From: Oscillospiraceae bacterium
Lineage (GTDB): Bacteria; Bacillota; Clostridia; Oscillospirales; UBA929
Reading direction: 5' to 3'
NCBI GenBank assembly: GCA_031265355.1
Contig: JAISCT010000031.1
Span: forward strand, 1-64,000
Length of the DNA stretch: 64,000 bases
Program-made: the position numbers and the translations under genes
Shown here: in pieces, positions 52,093 through 60,632 of the stretch
How the letters are laid out: every line of letters starts with the position of its first letter
How positions within the stretch are numbered: the first letter of the stretch is position 1
The notes under the pieces: model-generated
What the model saw: the letters and a program-made list of their open reading frames with translations, nothing else
Database searches by the model: none
Told to the model about the DNA's origin: nothing

Positions 52093-52431
52093 ATGGATTG
52101 CCTGTTTTGCAGCATTGCGGCCGGAGAGATCCCCGCCAAGACGGTCTATGAGGACGAACTGGTGATGGCATTTTATGACATCACGCCGGCGGCGCCGGTA
52201 CACATTTTGTTGATCCCCAAGCCCCATATCCCTTCGGCGGCGGCGCTCACCGAGAAGGACGCGGCCTTGGTGGGGCATATTTTTGCCATTATCGCGCGGC
52301 TGGCCAAGGAGTACGGGCTTGAAGAGGGGTTCCGCATCGTATCCAACGTGGGGACGCTGGCCGGGCAGTCGGTGCCGCATCTCCATTTCCATCTGCTGTC
52401 CGGTCGGGCACTGGCCTGGCCGCCGGGCTGA
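52093..52431 (+). CDS. HIT-family (HinT-like) hydrolase
   Basis: A 112-residue protein with the N-terminal Cys-Leu-Phe-Cys-Ser-Ile segment, His-Ile-Leu-Leu-Ile-Pro-Lys-Pro-His, and the C-terminal histidine triad His-Leu-His-Phe-His-Leu. HinT-type members hydrolyse nucleoside phosphoramidates such as AMP-lysine. The length is the family's usual. The ATG at 52093 follows GGAAGGGAG. It is the first gene of a same-strand run, and comEC starts three bases after its stop. Confidence 0.95.
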   Translation: MDCLFCSIAAGEIPAKTVYEDELVMAFYDITPAAPVHILLIPKPHIPSAAALTEKDAALVGHIFAIIARLAKEYGLEEGFRIVSNVGTLAGQSVPHLHFHLLSGRALAWPPG

Positions 52432-52434
52432 TCT

Positions 52435-54756
52435 GTGTCGTCTCTGCGGGAAAAATTCCTCGCCCGACCGTTTTTGGCCGGGGTTCTTGCCATGAGCGGC
52501 GCGATGGTGCTCGCGTACTACTGGCTGCCGTTCGGCAGCGCCTCTACGGCCGCTCTGGCGGCGTTGGCCGTGGGGGCGCCGGCCTTGGCGCTGACGCTGC
52601 TCTGGCGCCGGCACGGGTGGCTGACGCTGGCGGCGGCTGTGGTGTGCCTGTCGGCCGCGGTAGGTTTCGCCTGGCGCTGGGGGTATGACGCGTTTTTTGT
52701 CGAGCCTGCGCTGCCGCTCGACGGCGCGCAGGAAACGGTCGTCGTCGAGGCGCTCTCCTATCCGGAGGAAACGGCGTACGGGAGCCGATTGACCGCCCGG
52801 GTCCTGCGCCCGGCCGGGCGGCGCTGGAAAGCGCTGCTCTACCTCGACGATGTGCCGGCGGACATGAAACCGGGCGATCGGTTCGTGATGGAGGCGCAGA
52901 TCAGAGCCCCGGCGCCGGGGAGCGTGGAGGACAGACTGGCCAGCGCGCGCCCGCGCGGCGTGATGCTCTCGATCACGCAGCGGGGCGCGTATACACAGCA
53001 GCGCCCGGAAGCGGTGCCCTGGTTACTCTGGCCCGTCGTGTGGGCGCGGGCGCTGGGCGATGGATTGAAACAGGCGCTGCCGCCGGAGGCGGCGGCGTTG
53101 GCGCGCGCGCTTTTCACCGGGGACAAGAGCGGGCTCGGGGAGGACGTGATGGCGGCGTTTTCCGACACGGGGCTGTCCCATGTGGTTGCCGTGTCCGGTC
53201 TCCATATCTCGTTTCTCATGGGGTTTATGCTGCTGCTCGTCGGCCACAAGCGGCGGTATGCGTTCTTTGTCGCGGTGCCGGTGATTGTTCTGTTCGTCGC
53301 GGTGGCCGGGTTCCCCGCGTCGGCGATGCGCGCGGCCATCATGCAGGGGTTCTTTTTGTTCTTCTGGCGCAAGGGAGAGGAGCGGGATTCTCTCTCGGCG
53401 TTGTCCCTGTCGCTGGCCGTGCTGCTGATGGCCAATCCATACGCCGTGGCCGACGTGGGGCTGCAGCTCTCTTACACCTCGGTGCTGGGGATCATTCTGT
53501 TCGCCCGGCGCTGGCAGCAGTCTTGGGAGGAGAGCGTCCGGTGGCTGTCCGGGTTTTGGAAGGCGATCTTTCACTACATCTTCACGAGCGTCGCCGTCTC
53601 GCTGGCCGCCCTCGTGTTCACGCTGCCGCTCATGATGGTGTATTTCGGCACGTTCTCGCTCATCGCCCCGCTGGCGAATTTGCTGCTGCTGTGGGTGGTG
53701 ACGCTGTGTTTCCTCGTCGGGGTGCTGACGGCACTGATCGCGCAAGTCTGGATGCCGCTGGCGGTGGGGCTCGGCTATGTGGCCGCGCCGTTTTTCGACT
53801 TCTTCCTCATGATGGTGCGGCTGCTGGCGCGGGTGCCTTTTGCCGCCCTTAAGGAGGCCAGCCCCTACATGGTTCTCTGGGCGATGTTCGCCTATACGCT
53901 GTTCTGGCTGTATACCTTCTGGCCCAAAGAAGGCGGCCGGGCGCGTCGGGCCTTGGCGCCGACGCTCGGGGCCGCTTTTATGCTGCTGCTCGCGCTGGTG
54001 TTCTCCGCCATTCCGCTTGACCCGCTGCAGATCGAGGCGCTGGACGTGGGGCAGGGGCAGAGCATCCTGCTGCTTACCCCCGACGTTACGATGGTGGTGG
54101 ACTGCGGCGGCAGTGTGTCCCATGTGGCGCGTCGGGTGTCCGACCGACTGAAGAGCATGGGCCGGCGCCGGATCGATCTGTTGGCGCTGACGCACACCCA
54201 CGCCGACCACGCGGGCGCGGCGGTCGATCTGATGCGGCAGATGGATGTCGCCTGTGTGGCGCTGCCCGCCATAGAGGGAGAGGGGTCCAATCTGCGCGGG
54301 GAGGTGCTGCGGGCGGCGTCTGAGCTCGGTGTGGCGGTGGCGGAGATTGGTCAGACGACGCGTTACGCGTTGGGGCAGGGGAGCCTGCTCGTATATCCGC
54401 CGCTCGTCGGGGGCGGCGAGAACGAGTTGGGGCTCACCTTCCTCGCTTGCCTGGGCGAATTTGAATTTCTCATCACCGGAGATCTGAATACGACGTCGGA
54501 ACGGGCGCTGCTCCGGACCGTGTCGCTGCCATCCGTCGAGGTGCTGGTGGCCGGGCATCACGGCTCGAAATACGCCACTTGTGATGAACTCTTGACGGAA
54601 ACGGCCCCGCAGGCGGCCATCATCTCCGTGGGGCGCAACTATTACGGGCACCCGACGCCCGAGACGCTCGGACGGCTCGCGGTGCACGGCGTGGAGGTCT
54701 ACCGCACGGACGAATGGGGGTCCGTACGCGTCTGTGTCGGCCCTCCGGACGGCTGA
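52435..54756 (+). CDS. comEC: ComEC/Rec2 DNA-uptake channel protein
   Basis: A 773-residue membrane protein forming the channel for single-stranded DNA in natural transformation. The order is an N-terminal hydrophobic region and soluble OB-like domain (DUF4131), the competence domain with many membrane segments (His-Val-Val-Ala-Val-Ser-Gly-Leu-His), then a metallo-beta-lactamase-like domain with Asp-Val-Gly-Gln-Gly-Gln and Thr-His-Thr-His-Ala-Asp-His. All domains are intact. The GTG at 52435 has no clear ribosome site and may rely on coupling to the hit stop; an ATG at 52492 is an alternative. Confidence 0.93.
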   Translation: MSSLREKFLARPFLAGVLAMSGAMVLAYYWLPFGSASTAALAALAVGAPALALTLLWRRHGWLTLAAAVVCLSAAVGFAWRWGYDAFFVEPALPLDGAQETVVVEALSYPEETAYGSRLTARVLRPAGRRWKALLYLDDVPADMKPGDRFVMEAQIRAPAPGSVEDRLASARPRGVMLSITQRGAYTQQRPEAVPWLLWPVVWARALGDGLKQALPPEAAALARALFTGDKSGLGEDVMAAFSDTGLSHVVAVSGLHISFLMGFMLLLVGHKRRYAFFVAVPVIVLFVAVAGFPASAMRAAIMQGFFLFFWRKGEERDSLSALSLSLAVLLMANPYAVADVGLQLSYTSVLGIILFARRWQQSWEESVRWLSGFWKAIFHYIFTSVAVSLAALVFTLPLMMVYFGTFSLIAPLANLLLLWVVTLCFLVGVLTALIAQVWMPLAVGLGYVAAPFFDFFLMMVRLLARVPFAALKEASPYMVLWAMFAYTLFWLYTFWPKEGGRARRALAPTLGAAFMLLLALVFSAIPLDPLQIEALDVGQGQSILLLTPDVTMVVDCGGSVSHVARRVSDRLKSMGRRRIDLLALTHTHADHAGAAVDLMRQMDVACVALPAIEGEGSNLRGEVLRAASELGVAVAEIGQTTRYALGQGSLLVYPPLVGGGENELGLTFLACLGEFEFLITGDLNTTSERALLRTVSLPSVEVLVAGHHGSKYATCDELLTETAPQAAIISVGRNYYGHPTPETLGRLAVHGVEVYRTDEWGSVRVCVGPPDG

Positions 54757-54781
54757 GTGCAAATAAGAGGGGAGGACACTT

Positions 54782-55834
54782 GTGAAGGCGGCGAAGACAG
54801 ACAAGCTGGCACAGTTCAAACAGGACCTGCGGGCGGGGACGCCGGCCCGCCTGTATGTATTTTACGGCGAGGAGAGCTACCTGCGGCAGCACTACCTGGC
54901 CGAACTGAAGAAGCAGCTGGTGACGCCGGGGTTTGAGAGCTTCAATTACGAGCTGTTCGAAGGGCGCGGACTCGCGGCGGAGCGTCTGCAGGAGGCGGTG
55001 GAAGGGCTGCCTGCCTTTGCGCCGCGCAAATTGATCGTTGTGCGGGACATGGATCTCTACCGGCTGGAGGAAGCGTTTCGGTCCCTGTTGGAGCGGCTGC
55101 TGAAGGATCTGCCGGACACGGTGTGTCTCGTTTTTGTCTACGACGCCCTTACGCTGAAGACGGACGCCCGCACCCGCATACACGCGCTGCTGAAAGCGGC
55201 GGGGCATTTTGTGGAGTTTGCGCCGCAGGCGTCGCACGATCTGATTCCGTGGATTACGCGGCACTTCCGGGCGTATGGCAAGCAGATTGACCGCGCGCTG
55301 TGTGAATATCTCATCTTCCGATGCGGAGAGCTGATGGCTGGCCTCAAGTCGGAGATCGACAAGATCGCGGCGTTTGCCCCGACGGACACCGTGCGTAAGG
55401 CCGACATCGACGAGGTGTCCGTGCCGGCGCTCGACGCCGTGGTGTACCAGATGACGGACGCCCTCGCCGCCCGGCAATGGACGCGCGCGATGGAGATCCT
55501 TCTGACATTGGGTCAGATGCGGGAGGAGCCCATTGCGATTCTCGCCGCGCTGGGGCGGCAGATCCGGGGGCTGTACGCGGCCCGGCTGGCGCTGACCCGG
55601 GGGCTCGGCACGGAAGAGGTCATGCGTGTGATGGGCTATCGCTCGGACTACCCGGCCCGGCGTCTCCTCCAAAGCGCGCGGGGGCGGTCACTGTCGTGGT
55701 GCCGCCGGGCGGTGATCCTGTGCGCCCGGGTCGATTTGGAGTTCAAATCCGGCGCGGGGCGTGACCGCGCGCGTGCGCTTGAGTGGGTGGTGGCCGCGCT
55801 GTCTGAAGAGGAGGCCGGCGCATATCCGGCATGA
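54782..55834 (+). CDS. holA: DNA polymerase III delta subunit
   Basis: A 350-residue clamp-loader subunit. The N-terminal Arg-Leu-Tyr-Val-Phe-Tyr-Gly-Glu-Glu-Ser-Tyr-Leu segment, a degenerate AAA+ fold and the helical C-terminal collar domain are visible, and the length is normal. The GTG at 54782 follows GGGGAGGA. In Firmicutes holA commonly follows comEC, as here. Its stop overlaps the next ATG by four bases (ATGA). Confidence 0.95.
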   Translation: MKAAKTDKLAQFKQDLRAGTPARLYVFYGEESYLRQHYLAELKKQLVTPGFESFNYELFEGRGLAAERLQEAVEGLPAFAPRKLIVVRDMDLYRLEEAFRSLLERLLKDLPDTVCLVFVYDALTLKTDARTRIHALLKAAGHFVEFAPQASHDLIPWITRHFRAYGKQIDRALCEYLIFRCGELMAGLKSEIDKIAAFAPTDTVRKADIDEVSVPALDAVVYQMTDALAARQWTRAMEILLTLGQMREEPIAILAALGRQIRGLYAARLALTRGLGTEEVMRVMGYRSDYPARRLLQSARGRSLSWCRRAVILCARVDLEFKSGAGRDRARALEWVVAALSEEEAGAYPA

Positions 55835-56499
55835 ATGAGGGGATGGATTGCTTCGTGGAGCGCATACGGGAAGTGATCGTCGTGGAGGGGAAGTACGACA
55901 AAAACGTGCTGCGGCAGGTGGTGGACGCCACCGTCCTCACGACGGACGGGTTCTCCATTTTTAAGGACCATGAGAAGAAAAAGCTGCTGATGAGGCTGGC
56001 GGAGGAGCGCGGCCTCATCATTCTGACGGATGGGGACGGCGCCGGCTTTGTCATCCGCAATCATTTGAAGGGCCTGCTGCCGAAAGGCCGGGTCAAACAC
56101 GCTTACATCCCCGATGTGAGAGGCCGGGAGCGCCGCAAGAAAACCGGAGGCCGGGCGGGTCTGCTCGGTGTGGAGGGCATGCGCCCGGAGGTGCTGCTCG
56201 ACGCGTTGCGGCGGGCCGGGGCCACGGTGGAGACCGGGAGCCAGGCGCCCCGCGGCGACCTTATCAAGGCGGATCTCATGGAGGACGGCCTCTCCGGCCG
56301 GCCCGACAGCGCAGCGCGGCGGGCCGCGCTGCTCAGCGCGCTGGGTCTGCCCGCGCAGATGACGGCCAACGCTCTGTTGGAGGTTCTCAATCTGCTCTGT
56401 GACCGGACGGCTTACAAGGCGCTGGTCGCCGCACTGCCGCGGCCGGAGGAAGGCGAACGCGGGGCAGATCCGGCAGGGGGGGTTTGGAGCTTGCCATAA
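55831..56499 (+). CDS. TOPRIM-domain RNase M5-like protein (DUF4093)
   Basis: A 222-residue protein with an N-terminal TOPRIM domain: Val-Val-Glu-Gly-Lys-Tyr-Asp near residues 16-22 and Asp-Gly-Asp-Gly-Ala-Gly near 70-75, giving the metal-binding Glu and Asp-x-Asp. The C-terminal part matches DUF4093. RNase M5 (RnmV) trims 5S rRNA precursors and has the same architecture, but this group may be a paralogue, so I give no gene symbol. It overlaps holA by ATGA and is translated with it. Confidence 0.82.
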   Translation: MNEGMDCFVERIREVIVVEGKYDKNVLRQVVDATVLTTDGFSIFKDHEKKKLLMRLAEERGLIILTDGDGAGFVIRNHLKGLLPKGRVKHAYIPDVRGRERRKKTGGRAGLLGVEGMRPEVLLDALRRAGATVETGSQAPRGDLIKADLMEDGLSGRPDSAARRAALLSALGLPAQMTANALLEVLNLLCDRTAYKALVAALPRPEEGERGADPAGGVWSLP

Positions 56500-56646
56500 A
56501 AATAAAAATGGAAAAATTTTGAATACAAAGGGTATGATTTGTCCACACTGTGAATAGAACTGATGTGACGAGACCTTTCCGACCTGCGCGGCACTGTCCG
56601 GCGCGGGCCGGGGCCGGATACCGGGCGGATGCCCGGGAGAGAGGGG

Positions 56647-56952
56647 ATGACGGCTGTGGGGGTGCGGTTGACGGGTTCTCTTCTAAAACTGAAGCGGGAC
56701 AAATCAACGCGCGAGCAGGAAAAACAAGAGCAGCAGGAAGTGCTGGAGGCCATGCGCCGGACCAGGCAGGAACTGTGCCTGGCGCGGCTGAATTTCAACG
56801 ACGCACGGGCGCCGGAACTGGTGGAGGCCAGTGTGTACGAGATCAACGCCCTGCAGGCTCGGTACGCCTACTATTTGCGGTTGGCGCGGGAGATGCGGTG
56901 CGAGGAGCCGCAGGGGCTTGCCTTTCGGCCTGCGCGCCGTCCGGTTTCCTAA
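56647..56952 (+). CDS. YaaL-type DUF2508 protein
   Basis: A 101-residue, highly charged helical protein matching DUF2508/YaaL, with the Gln-Glu-Val-Leu-Glu-Ala-Met helix and Ala-Arg-Leu-Asn-Phe-Asn-Asp segment near the middle. The function is unknown. The ATG at 56647 follows GGGAGAGAGGGG; an earlier in-frame ATG at 56629 lacks a site. In Bacillus yaaL also precedes bofA, and this order supports both calls. Confidence 0.82.
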   Translation: MTAVGVRLTGSLLKLKRDKSTREQEKQEQQEVLEAMRRTRQELCLARLNFNDARAPELVEASVYEINALQARYAYYLRLAREMRCEEPQGLAFRPARRPVS

Positions 56953-56999
56953 AATTCCCACAATCTGGAAGTCAATACATTCCAAATTGTGGGAATTTT
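56951..56999 (+). terminator. long hairpin between yaaL and bofA
   Basis: Arms 56951-56964 and 56986-56999 (AAAATTCCCACAAT and complement) are perfect over 14 bp, and TGGAA/TTCCA pairs inside the 21-nt loop. The 3' arm ends in TTTT. It may be a terminator or a processing site between the two genes. Confidence 0.5.
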
Positions 57000-57037
57000 G
57001 AGACGCCAAACAGAAAGACGCGGAGAGGGGGGAGACG

Positions 57038-57307
57038 ATGACCGTGCTGCAGCAGGTGCTGTTGGTGCTGTTTGGCGCCGTGGTGCTGGTCGCGGCGCTC
57101 AAACTGTTTACGGCCCCGCTCCGACTGCTTCTCAAATTGCTGCTAAACACGGTGCTGGGCTTTGTCGGGCTGCTGGCGTTCAATCTCATCGGCGGCGCGC
57201 TCGGCCTGTCACTGCGGTTTAGCCTCGTTAACGCCGTTGTTATCGCCGTGTTGGGGCTGCCTGGGTTTGCGCTGCTGCTTTTGCTCCAGTGGCTGTTTGG
57301 GCTCTGA
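57038..57307 (+). CDS. bofA: pro-sigma-K processing inhibitor BofA
   Basis: An 89-residue, very hydrophobic protein with two to three membrane segments and the BofA-type segment Leu-Asn-Thr-Val-Leu-Gly-Phe-Val-Gly-Leu-Leu-Ala-Phe-Asn-Leu. In Bacillus BofA sits in the outer forespore membrane and holds the SpoIVFB protease inactive until a forespore signal arrives. The ATG at 57038 follows GGAGAGGGGGGAG. The presence of the gene supports an endospore former. A hairpin with a T-rich tail follows. Confidence 0.88.
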   Translation: MTVLQQVLLVLFGAVVLVAALKLFTAPLRLLLKLLLNTVLGFVGLLAFNLIGGALGLSLRFSLVNAVVIAVLGLPGFALLLLLQWLFGL

Positions 57308-57320
57308 GATACACTTTTCC

Positions 57321-57351
57321 CGGGGCCGCCCTGTGCGGTCCCGTTCGTTTT
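57321..57351 (+). terminator. terminator after bofA
   Basis: CGGGGCCGC (57321-57329) pairs with GCGGTCCCG (57335-57343; one G-U pair) across a 5-nt loop, then TTCGTTTT. It lies 13 bases after the bofA stop and before the convergent HbpS-like gene. Confidence 0.7.
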
Positions 57352-57370
57352 GTGCTATGGAGAGAGGTCC

Positions 57371-57793
57371 TCATCCGGCCGCGAGGGTTTCGAAGGTGCG
57401 CAGAACCGCGTGGGCCACGGTCTCGTCCTCCTGCACACTGCCGCCGCTGACGCCGATGCCGCCCACAGTCCGGCCGCCGGTCTGCAGCGGAAAACCGCCG
57501 CCAAAGATGACAAGGCGGCTGTTGGTCACGTTGATGCCGAACGCGCTGGCGCCCACTTGAGCAATCTGGCCAAACTCGGCCGTCGGCTGACGCAGCACCG
57601 CGGCGGTGTAGGCTTTGTTCTGTGAAATCTCGATGCTGGGTAAAATGGCGTCGCCGAAGCGCTGCAGCAGGCGGAGGTTGCCGTTTTCGTCGGCTACGGA
57701 GAAGGTGACGCCCACGCCAAGCGAACGGGACGCCTCCTTGGCGGCCTGCGCCAGCGCCTCGCAGATCTCCTCCGTCAAGACAAATGTGCTCAT
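57371..57793 (-). CDS. GlcG/HbpS-family protein
   Basis: A 140-residue protein of the HbpS/GlcG/PduO-C fold, with the typical Asn-Lys-Ala-Tyr-Thr-Ala-Ala strand-helix and Gly-Gly-x-Pro-Leu and Gly-Gly-Ile-Gly-Val-Ser-Gly-Gly turns near the C-terminus. Some members bind haem or cobalamin, others have no known ligand. No signal peptide is present. The ATG at 57793 follows AAAAGGAGGG. It is monocistronic and converges with bofA. Confidence 0.88.
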   Translation of the reverse strand: MSTFVLTEEICEALAQAAKEASRSLGVGVTFSVADENGNLRLLQRFGDAILPSIEISQNKAYTAAVLRQPTAEFGQIAQVGASAFGINVTNSRLVIFGGGFPLQTGGRTVGGIGVSGGSVQEDETVAHAVLRTFETLAAG

Positions 57794-57961
57794 AGAGTCC
57801 CTCCTTTTATTTTTGACAACATCTTATCGCAAACGTCCGGAGAAGACAAGAAAAATTTTGCATGCCAGTCCGCTCGGCGCCATATACTCGTAACGAAACA
57901 GGCCCGCAGGGCGCCGAAAATTTCATAGGCCTTGTGCCGGGGAAAGGGATGGACCGCCGCC

Positions 57962-59512
57962 ATGGAGCTGAAGATACGCACCATTCATTTTTTTGAACCG
58001 ATTTTGGAGAGTGACGCGTTTAGGGAGGAGTCGGCCGAGATCATTGTGCCGGACATGTTTCCGGACATCTCGCGCGTGTTGGACACCTCGGGGCTCGCTG
58101 TTGTGAAAGAGAAGAGCCTCAAAGAGGGGCAGGCCGAGATCTTTGGTGTGGTGAAGGCCAGTGTGCTCTATGTGCCGGAGGGGGAGCAGGGACTGAAAAA
58201 AGTCGACGTCGCCCTGCCGTTTTCCCACCTGTTTGAGGAGCGGGACATAGGCCCGGGGGACAGCGCCGTCGCGCACGCGGTGGTGCTGTCGGCCGAAACA
58301 TACCCGATAAACCCCCGCAAGGTGCAGGTGAGGGTGGGTGTCCGGCTCGACGTCACCGTCTATCACGCGGGGTGCTGGGAGATTTGCCAGGATGTGGAAG
58401 AAGCGGCGCTGTATGGCATTCACACGCGCCGGGAGATCGGGAGCGCCTACCTGCCGGTGGCCGTGAACGGCAGGACCTTCACGGTGACGGACGAGTGGGA
58501 GGTGCCGGGCAGCCGCCCGCCGGTGTATGAAATTCTGAGGACCGACGTGCGGCTGCACACCCAAGAGGCCAAACCCGTCGGGAACAAGCTGGTATTTAAA
58601 GGCGCCGCCTTTTTGCGCGTTCTCTACGCGGGTCCGCCCAGCGGCGCGGATCTCGCCGACGACATCGTCCTGCTGGAACAGGAGGTGCCGTTTTCCCAGA
58701 TCATCGAGTGGGGGGGCGGCGAGGAGACATGCGACTGTACGGTGGACCTGCAGCTGGCCGGGTTGGAGCTCGATCTGCGCGCCGGCCTTGCCGGTGAGAG
58801 CCGGCTCCTCGGGGTGACGCTGCAGATAGACGCCCAAGCCGTCGGCATGTCCCCGCGCGACGTGGAGGCCGTGGTGGACCTGTACTCGACCGATTACGGT
58901 CTGCTGCCGGAGTTTCGCGTCTACCGGGCGGTACGGCTGCTGGACCGGTCGGTGCGCCGGCAGGCCGTGCGCGAAAGCAATGAGACGGGCCGCCCGGTCA
59001 GTGCGGTGACGGACGCCCAGGTGACGCTCGGCCCCGTGACGCAGCAGCGGACGGAGAACCAGTTGACACTCACCGCGCAGGCTGCCGTGAACGTCGTCTA
59101 CCTGGCGGACGACAAACGGTTCTATGCGCTCTCGTGGCAGTTTCCCGTGTCCTGCGTATTGGAGGCGCCCGCCGACGCCGGGTGTACGGCGACGGCCCGC
59201 GTGGAGGGAGATGTGCTGGCCACCGGCACGCACGACGGCGTGGAGGTTCGGTTCCCGGTGGATTTTGCCGCCACGGTGTCGGCCGTCGAGCCGCTGACAG
59301 TCCTGGCCGCCGTGGATATCGACCAGGAGGCGGCCAAAGACCGTGCCGGCCGGCCCTCGGTGGTGCTGCGGCGCGCCGGCGGGGGCGAGACCCTGTGGCA
59401 GATTGCGAAGGCCCACGACACGACGATGGAGGACATCGCGCAGGCCAACTGTTTGGAGGGGGAGGCGCCCCTTCCGGCCGGGCAGATGCTGTTGATCCCG
59501 CGGCACCGGTGA
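57962..59512 (+). CDS. SPOCS (DUF3794) and LysM spore-coat-type protein
   Basis: A 516-residue protein with repeated SPOCS/DUF3794 domains (about 20-120, 165-280 and 310-420) and a C-terminal LysM (about 465-512: Gly-Glu-Thr-Leu-Trp-Gln-Ile-Ala-Lys-Ala). It resembles SpoVID/SafA-like morphogenetic proteins that bind the spore surface and cortex peptidoglycan. No signal peptide is present, as expected for mother-cell proteins. The ATG at 57962 matches the family start; its ribosome site (GGGGAAAGG) is a little far. A long terminator follows. Confidence 0.88.
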   Translation: MELKIRTIHFFEPILESDAFREESAEIIVPDMFPDISRVLDTSGLAVVKEKSLKEGQAEIFGVVKASVLYVPEGEQGLKKVDVALPFSHLFEERDIGPGDSAVAHAVVLSAETYPINPRKVQVRVGVRLDVTVYHAGCWEICQDVEEAALYGIHTRREIGSAYLPVAVNGRTFTVTDEWEVPGSRPPVYEILRTDVRLHTQEAKPVGNKLVFKGAAFLRVLYAGPPSGADLADDIVLLEQEVPFSQIIEWGGGEETCDCTVDLQLAGLELDLRAGLAGESRLLGVTLQIDAQAVGMSPRDVEAVVDLYSTDYGLLPEFRVYRAVRLLDRSVRRQAVRESNETGRPVSAVTDAQVTLGPVTQQRTENQLTLTAQAAVNVVYLADDKRFYALSWQFPVSCVLEAPADAGCTATARVEGDVLATGTHDGVEVRFPVDFAATVSAVEPLTVLAAVDIDQEAAKDRAGRPSVVLRRAGGGETLWQIAKAHDTTMEDIAQANCLEGEAPLPAGQMLLIPRHR

Positions 59513-59543
59513 GGCGCCGCCGCGGGATCAAAACAGAAAGACG

Positions 59544-59588
59544 ACCAACAACAAGCGAGGTCCCAAAGGGGCCTCGCTTGTTGTTGGT
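59544..59588. terminator. bidirectional terminator between SPOCS and AKR genes
   Basis: A 17-bp perfect stem (59544-59560 with 59572-59588) that extends inward through TCCC/GGGG around an AAA loop. It sits 31 bases after the SPOCS stop and 4 after the AKR stop on the other strand. The arm ends are ACCAACAACAAG and its complement. Confidence 0.8.
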
Positions 59589-59592
59589 GCAT

Positions 59593-60609
59593 CTATGCGT
59601 GCTTGGCCAGGTAGACCCGGTACAGCGCATGTTCCCGGCGGAGCAGGGCGGGGGTGTCCAATCCGTAGGGGCAGTGCGCCTTGCAGAGGCCGCAGTCGGT
59701 GCAGTGGGTGATGTCCTCCATGAGCGCCTGCATCTCCGGTGTGGTGAAACGGGCGGGGTTCATCCGGCGCAGCAACAGACTCATGCGGGCGGCCGTGCTG
59801 ACCTGAATGCCGGCCGGACAGGTGGGCATGCAGTAGCCGCAAGCGCGGCAGAACGCGCCGGCCAGCTCCTGTTTGTCCCGCTCGATCGTCGCGCGCAGCG
59901 CCGGGGTGAGCGCGGGTGGGTTTGCCTCCAACGCCAGAAACTGTTCGAGTTCCCACAGGTGCTGCAGACCCCAGATGGGCACCATGTCGCCCAGACTGCG
60001 CAGCAGCGCGAAGGTGGCGGTGGGGTCTGTGATCAACCCGCCCGACATGGCTTTCATGACAATGAGACCCACGTCGTGCGCCCGGCAGAGTGCGACGAGG
60101 TCCAGGTCCTCCGTGCTGGAGAGCGCGGAAAGCGGGAACTGCATCGTGTCAAACAGCCCGGAACGCACCATCCGGGCGGCCAGGTCCAGGCGGTGGCTTG
60201 TGATGGAGATGAAGCGGATCTTACCCTCGCGGCGCGCCTGCAGGGCGGCCCGGTAGAGCGGATGATCCGCGTTTGGCAGGAAGGTGGGGTTGTGGAACTG
60301 GTAGATGTCGATGTAGTCGGTCTTCAGGTTGCGCAGGCTGGTCTCCAGGTCGGCCCCAAAGCCCTCGGACGTATCGGCCATGGTCTTGGAGGCCAGAATG
60401 ATGTGGGCGCGCACGTCGGAGAGCGCGTAGGCGATTTTCTCCTCGCTGTCCCCATAGGCGCGCGCCGTGTCGAAGAAATTGATGCCTCCCCCGTAGGCGC
60501 GGCGCAGCAAAGCGGCTGCGTCGTCCAAAGAGAGACGCTGGATGGGGATAGCGCCAAACCCGCTGCGGCTGACCTGAAGGTCTGTGCGGCCCAGCCGAAA
60601 AGTGTCCAT
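59593..60609 (-). CDS. aldo/keto reductase with C-terminal ferredoxin-like domain
   Basis: A 338-residue protein. The AKR barrel (about 1-265) shows Phe-Asp-Thr-Ala-Arg-Ala-Tyr-Gly (catalytic Tyr near residue 52), a Lys in Ala-Ser-Lys-Thr and the Gln-Phe-His-Asn segment with its His. The tail holds two Cys-x-x-Cys-x-x-x-Cys-Pro clusters (Cys-Arg-Ala-Cys-Gly-Tyr-Cys and Cys-Thr-Asp-Cys-Gly-Leu-Cys) that should bind two [4Fe-4S] centres. This fused family is common in anaerobes; the substrate is unknown. The ATG at 60609 follows GAGGAGGAAGG. The recombinase gene lies 23 bases upstream, so the two probably share its promoter. Confidence 0.9.
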   Translation of the reverse strand: MDTFRLGRTDLQVSRSGFGAIPIQRLSLDDAAALLRRAYGGGINFFDTARAYGDSEEKIAYALSDVRAHIILASKTMADTSEGFGADLETSLRNLKTDYIDIYQFHNPTFLPNADHPLYRAALQARREGKIRFISITSHRLDLAARMVRSGLFDTMQFPLSALSSTEDLDLVALCRAHDVGLIVMKAMSGGLITDPTATFALLRSLGDMVPIWGLQHLWELEQFLALEANPPALTPALRATIERDKQELAGAFCRACGYCMPTCPAGIQVSTAARMSLLLRRMNPARFTTPEMQALMEDITHCTDCGLCKAHCPYGLDTPALLRREHALYRVYLAKHA

Positions 60610-60632
60610 GAGGCCTTCCTCCTCTACCCGTC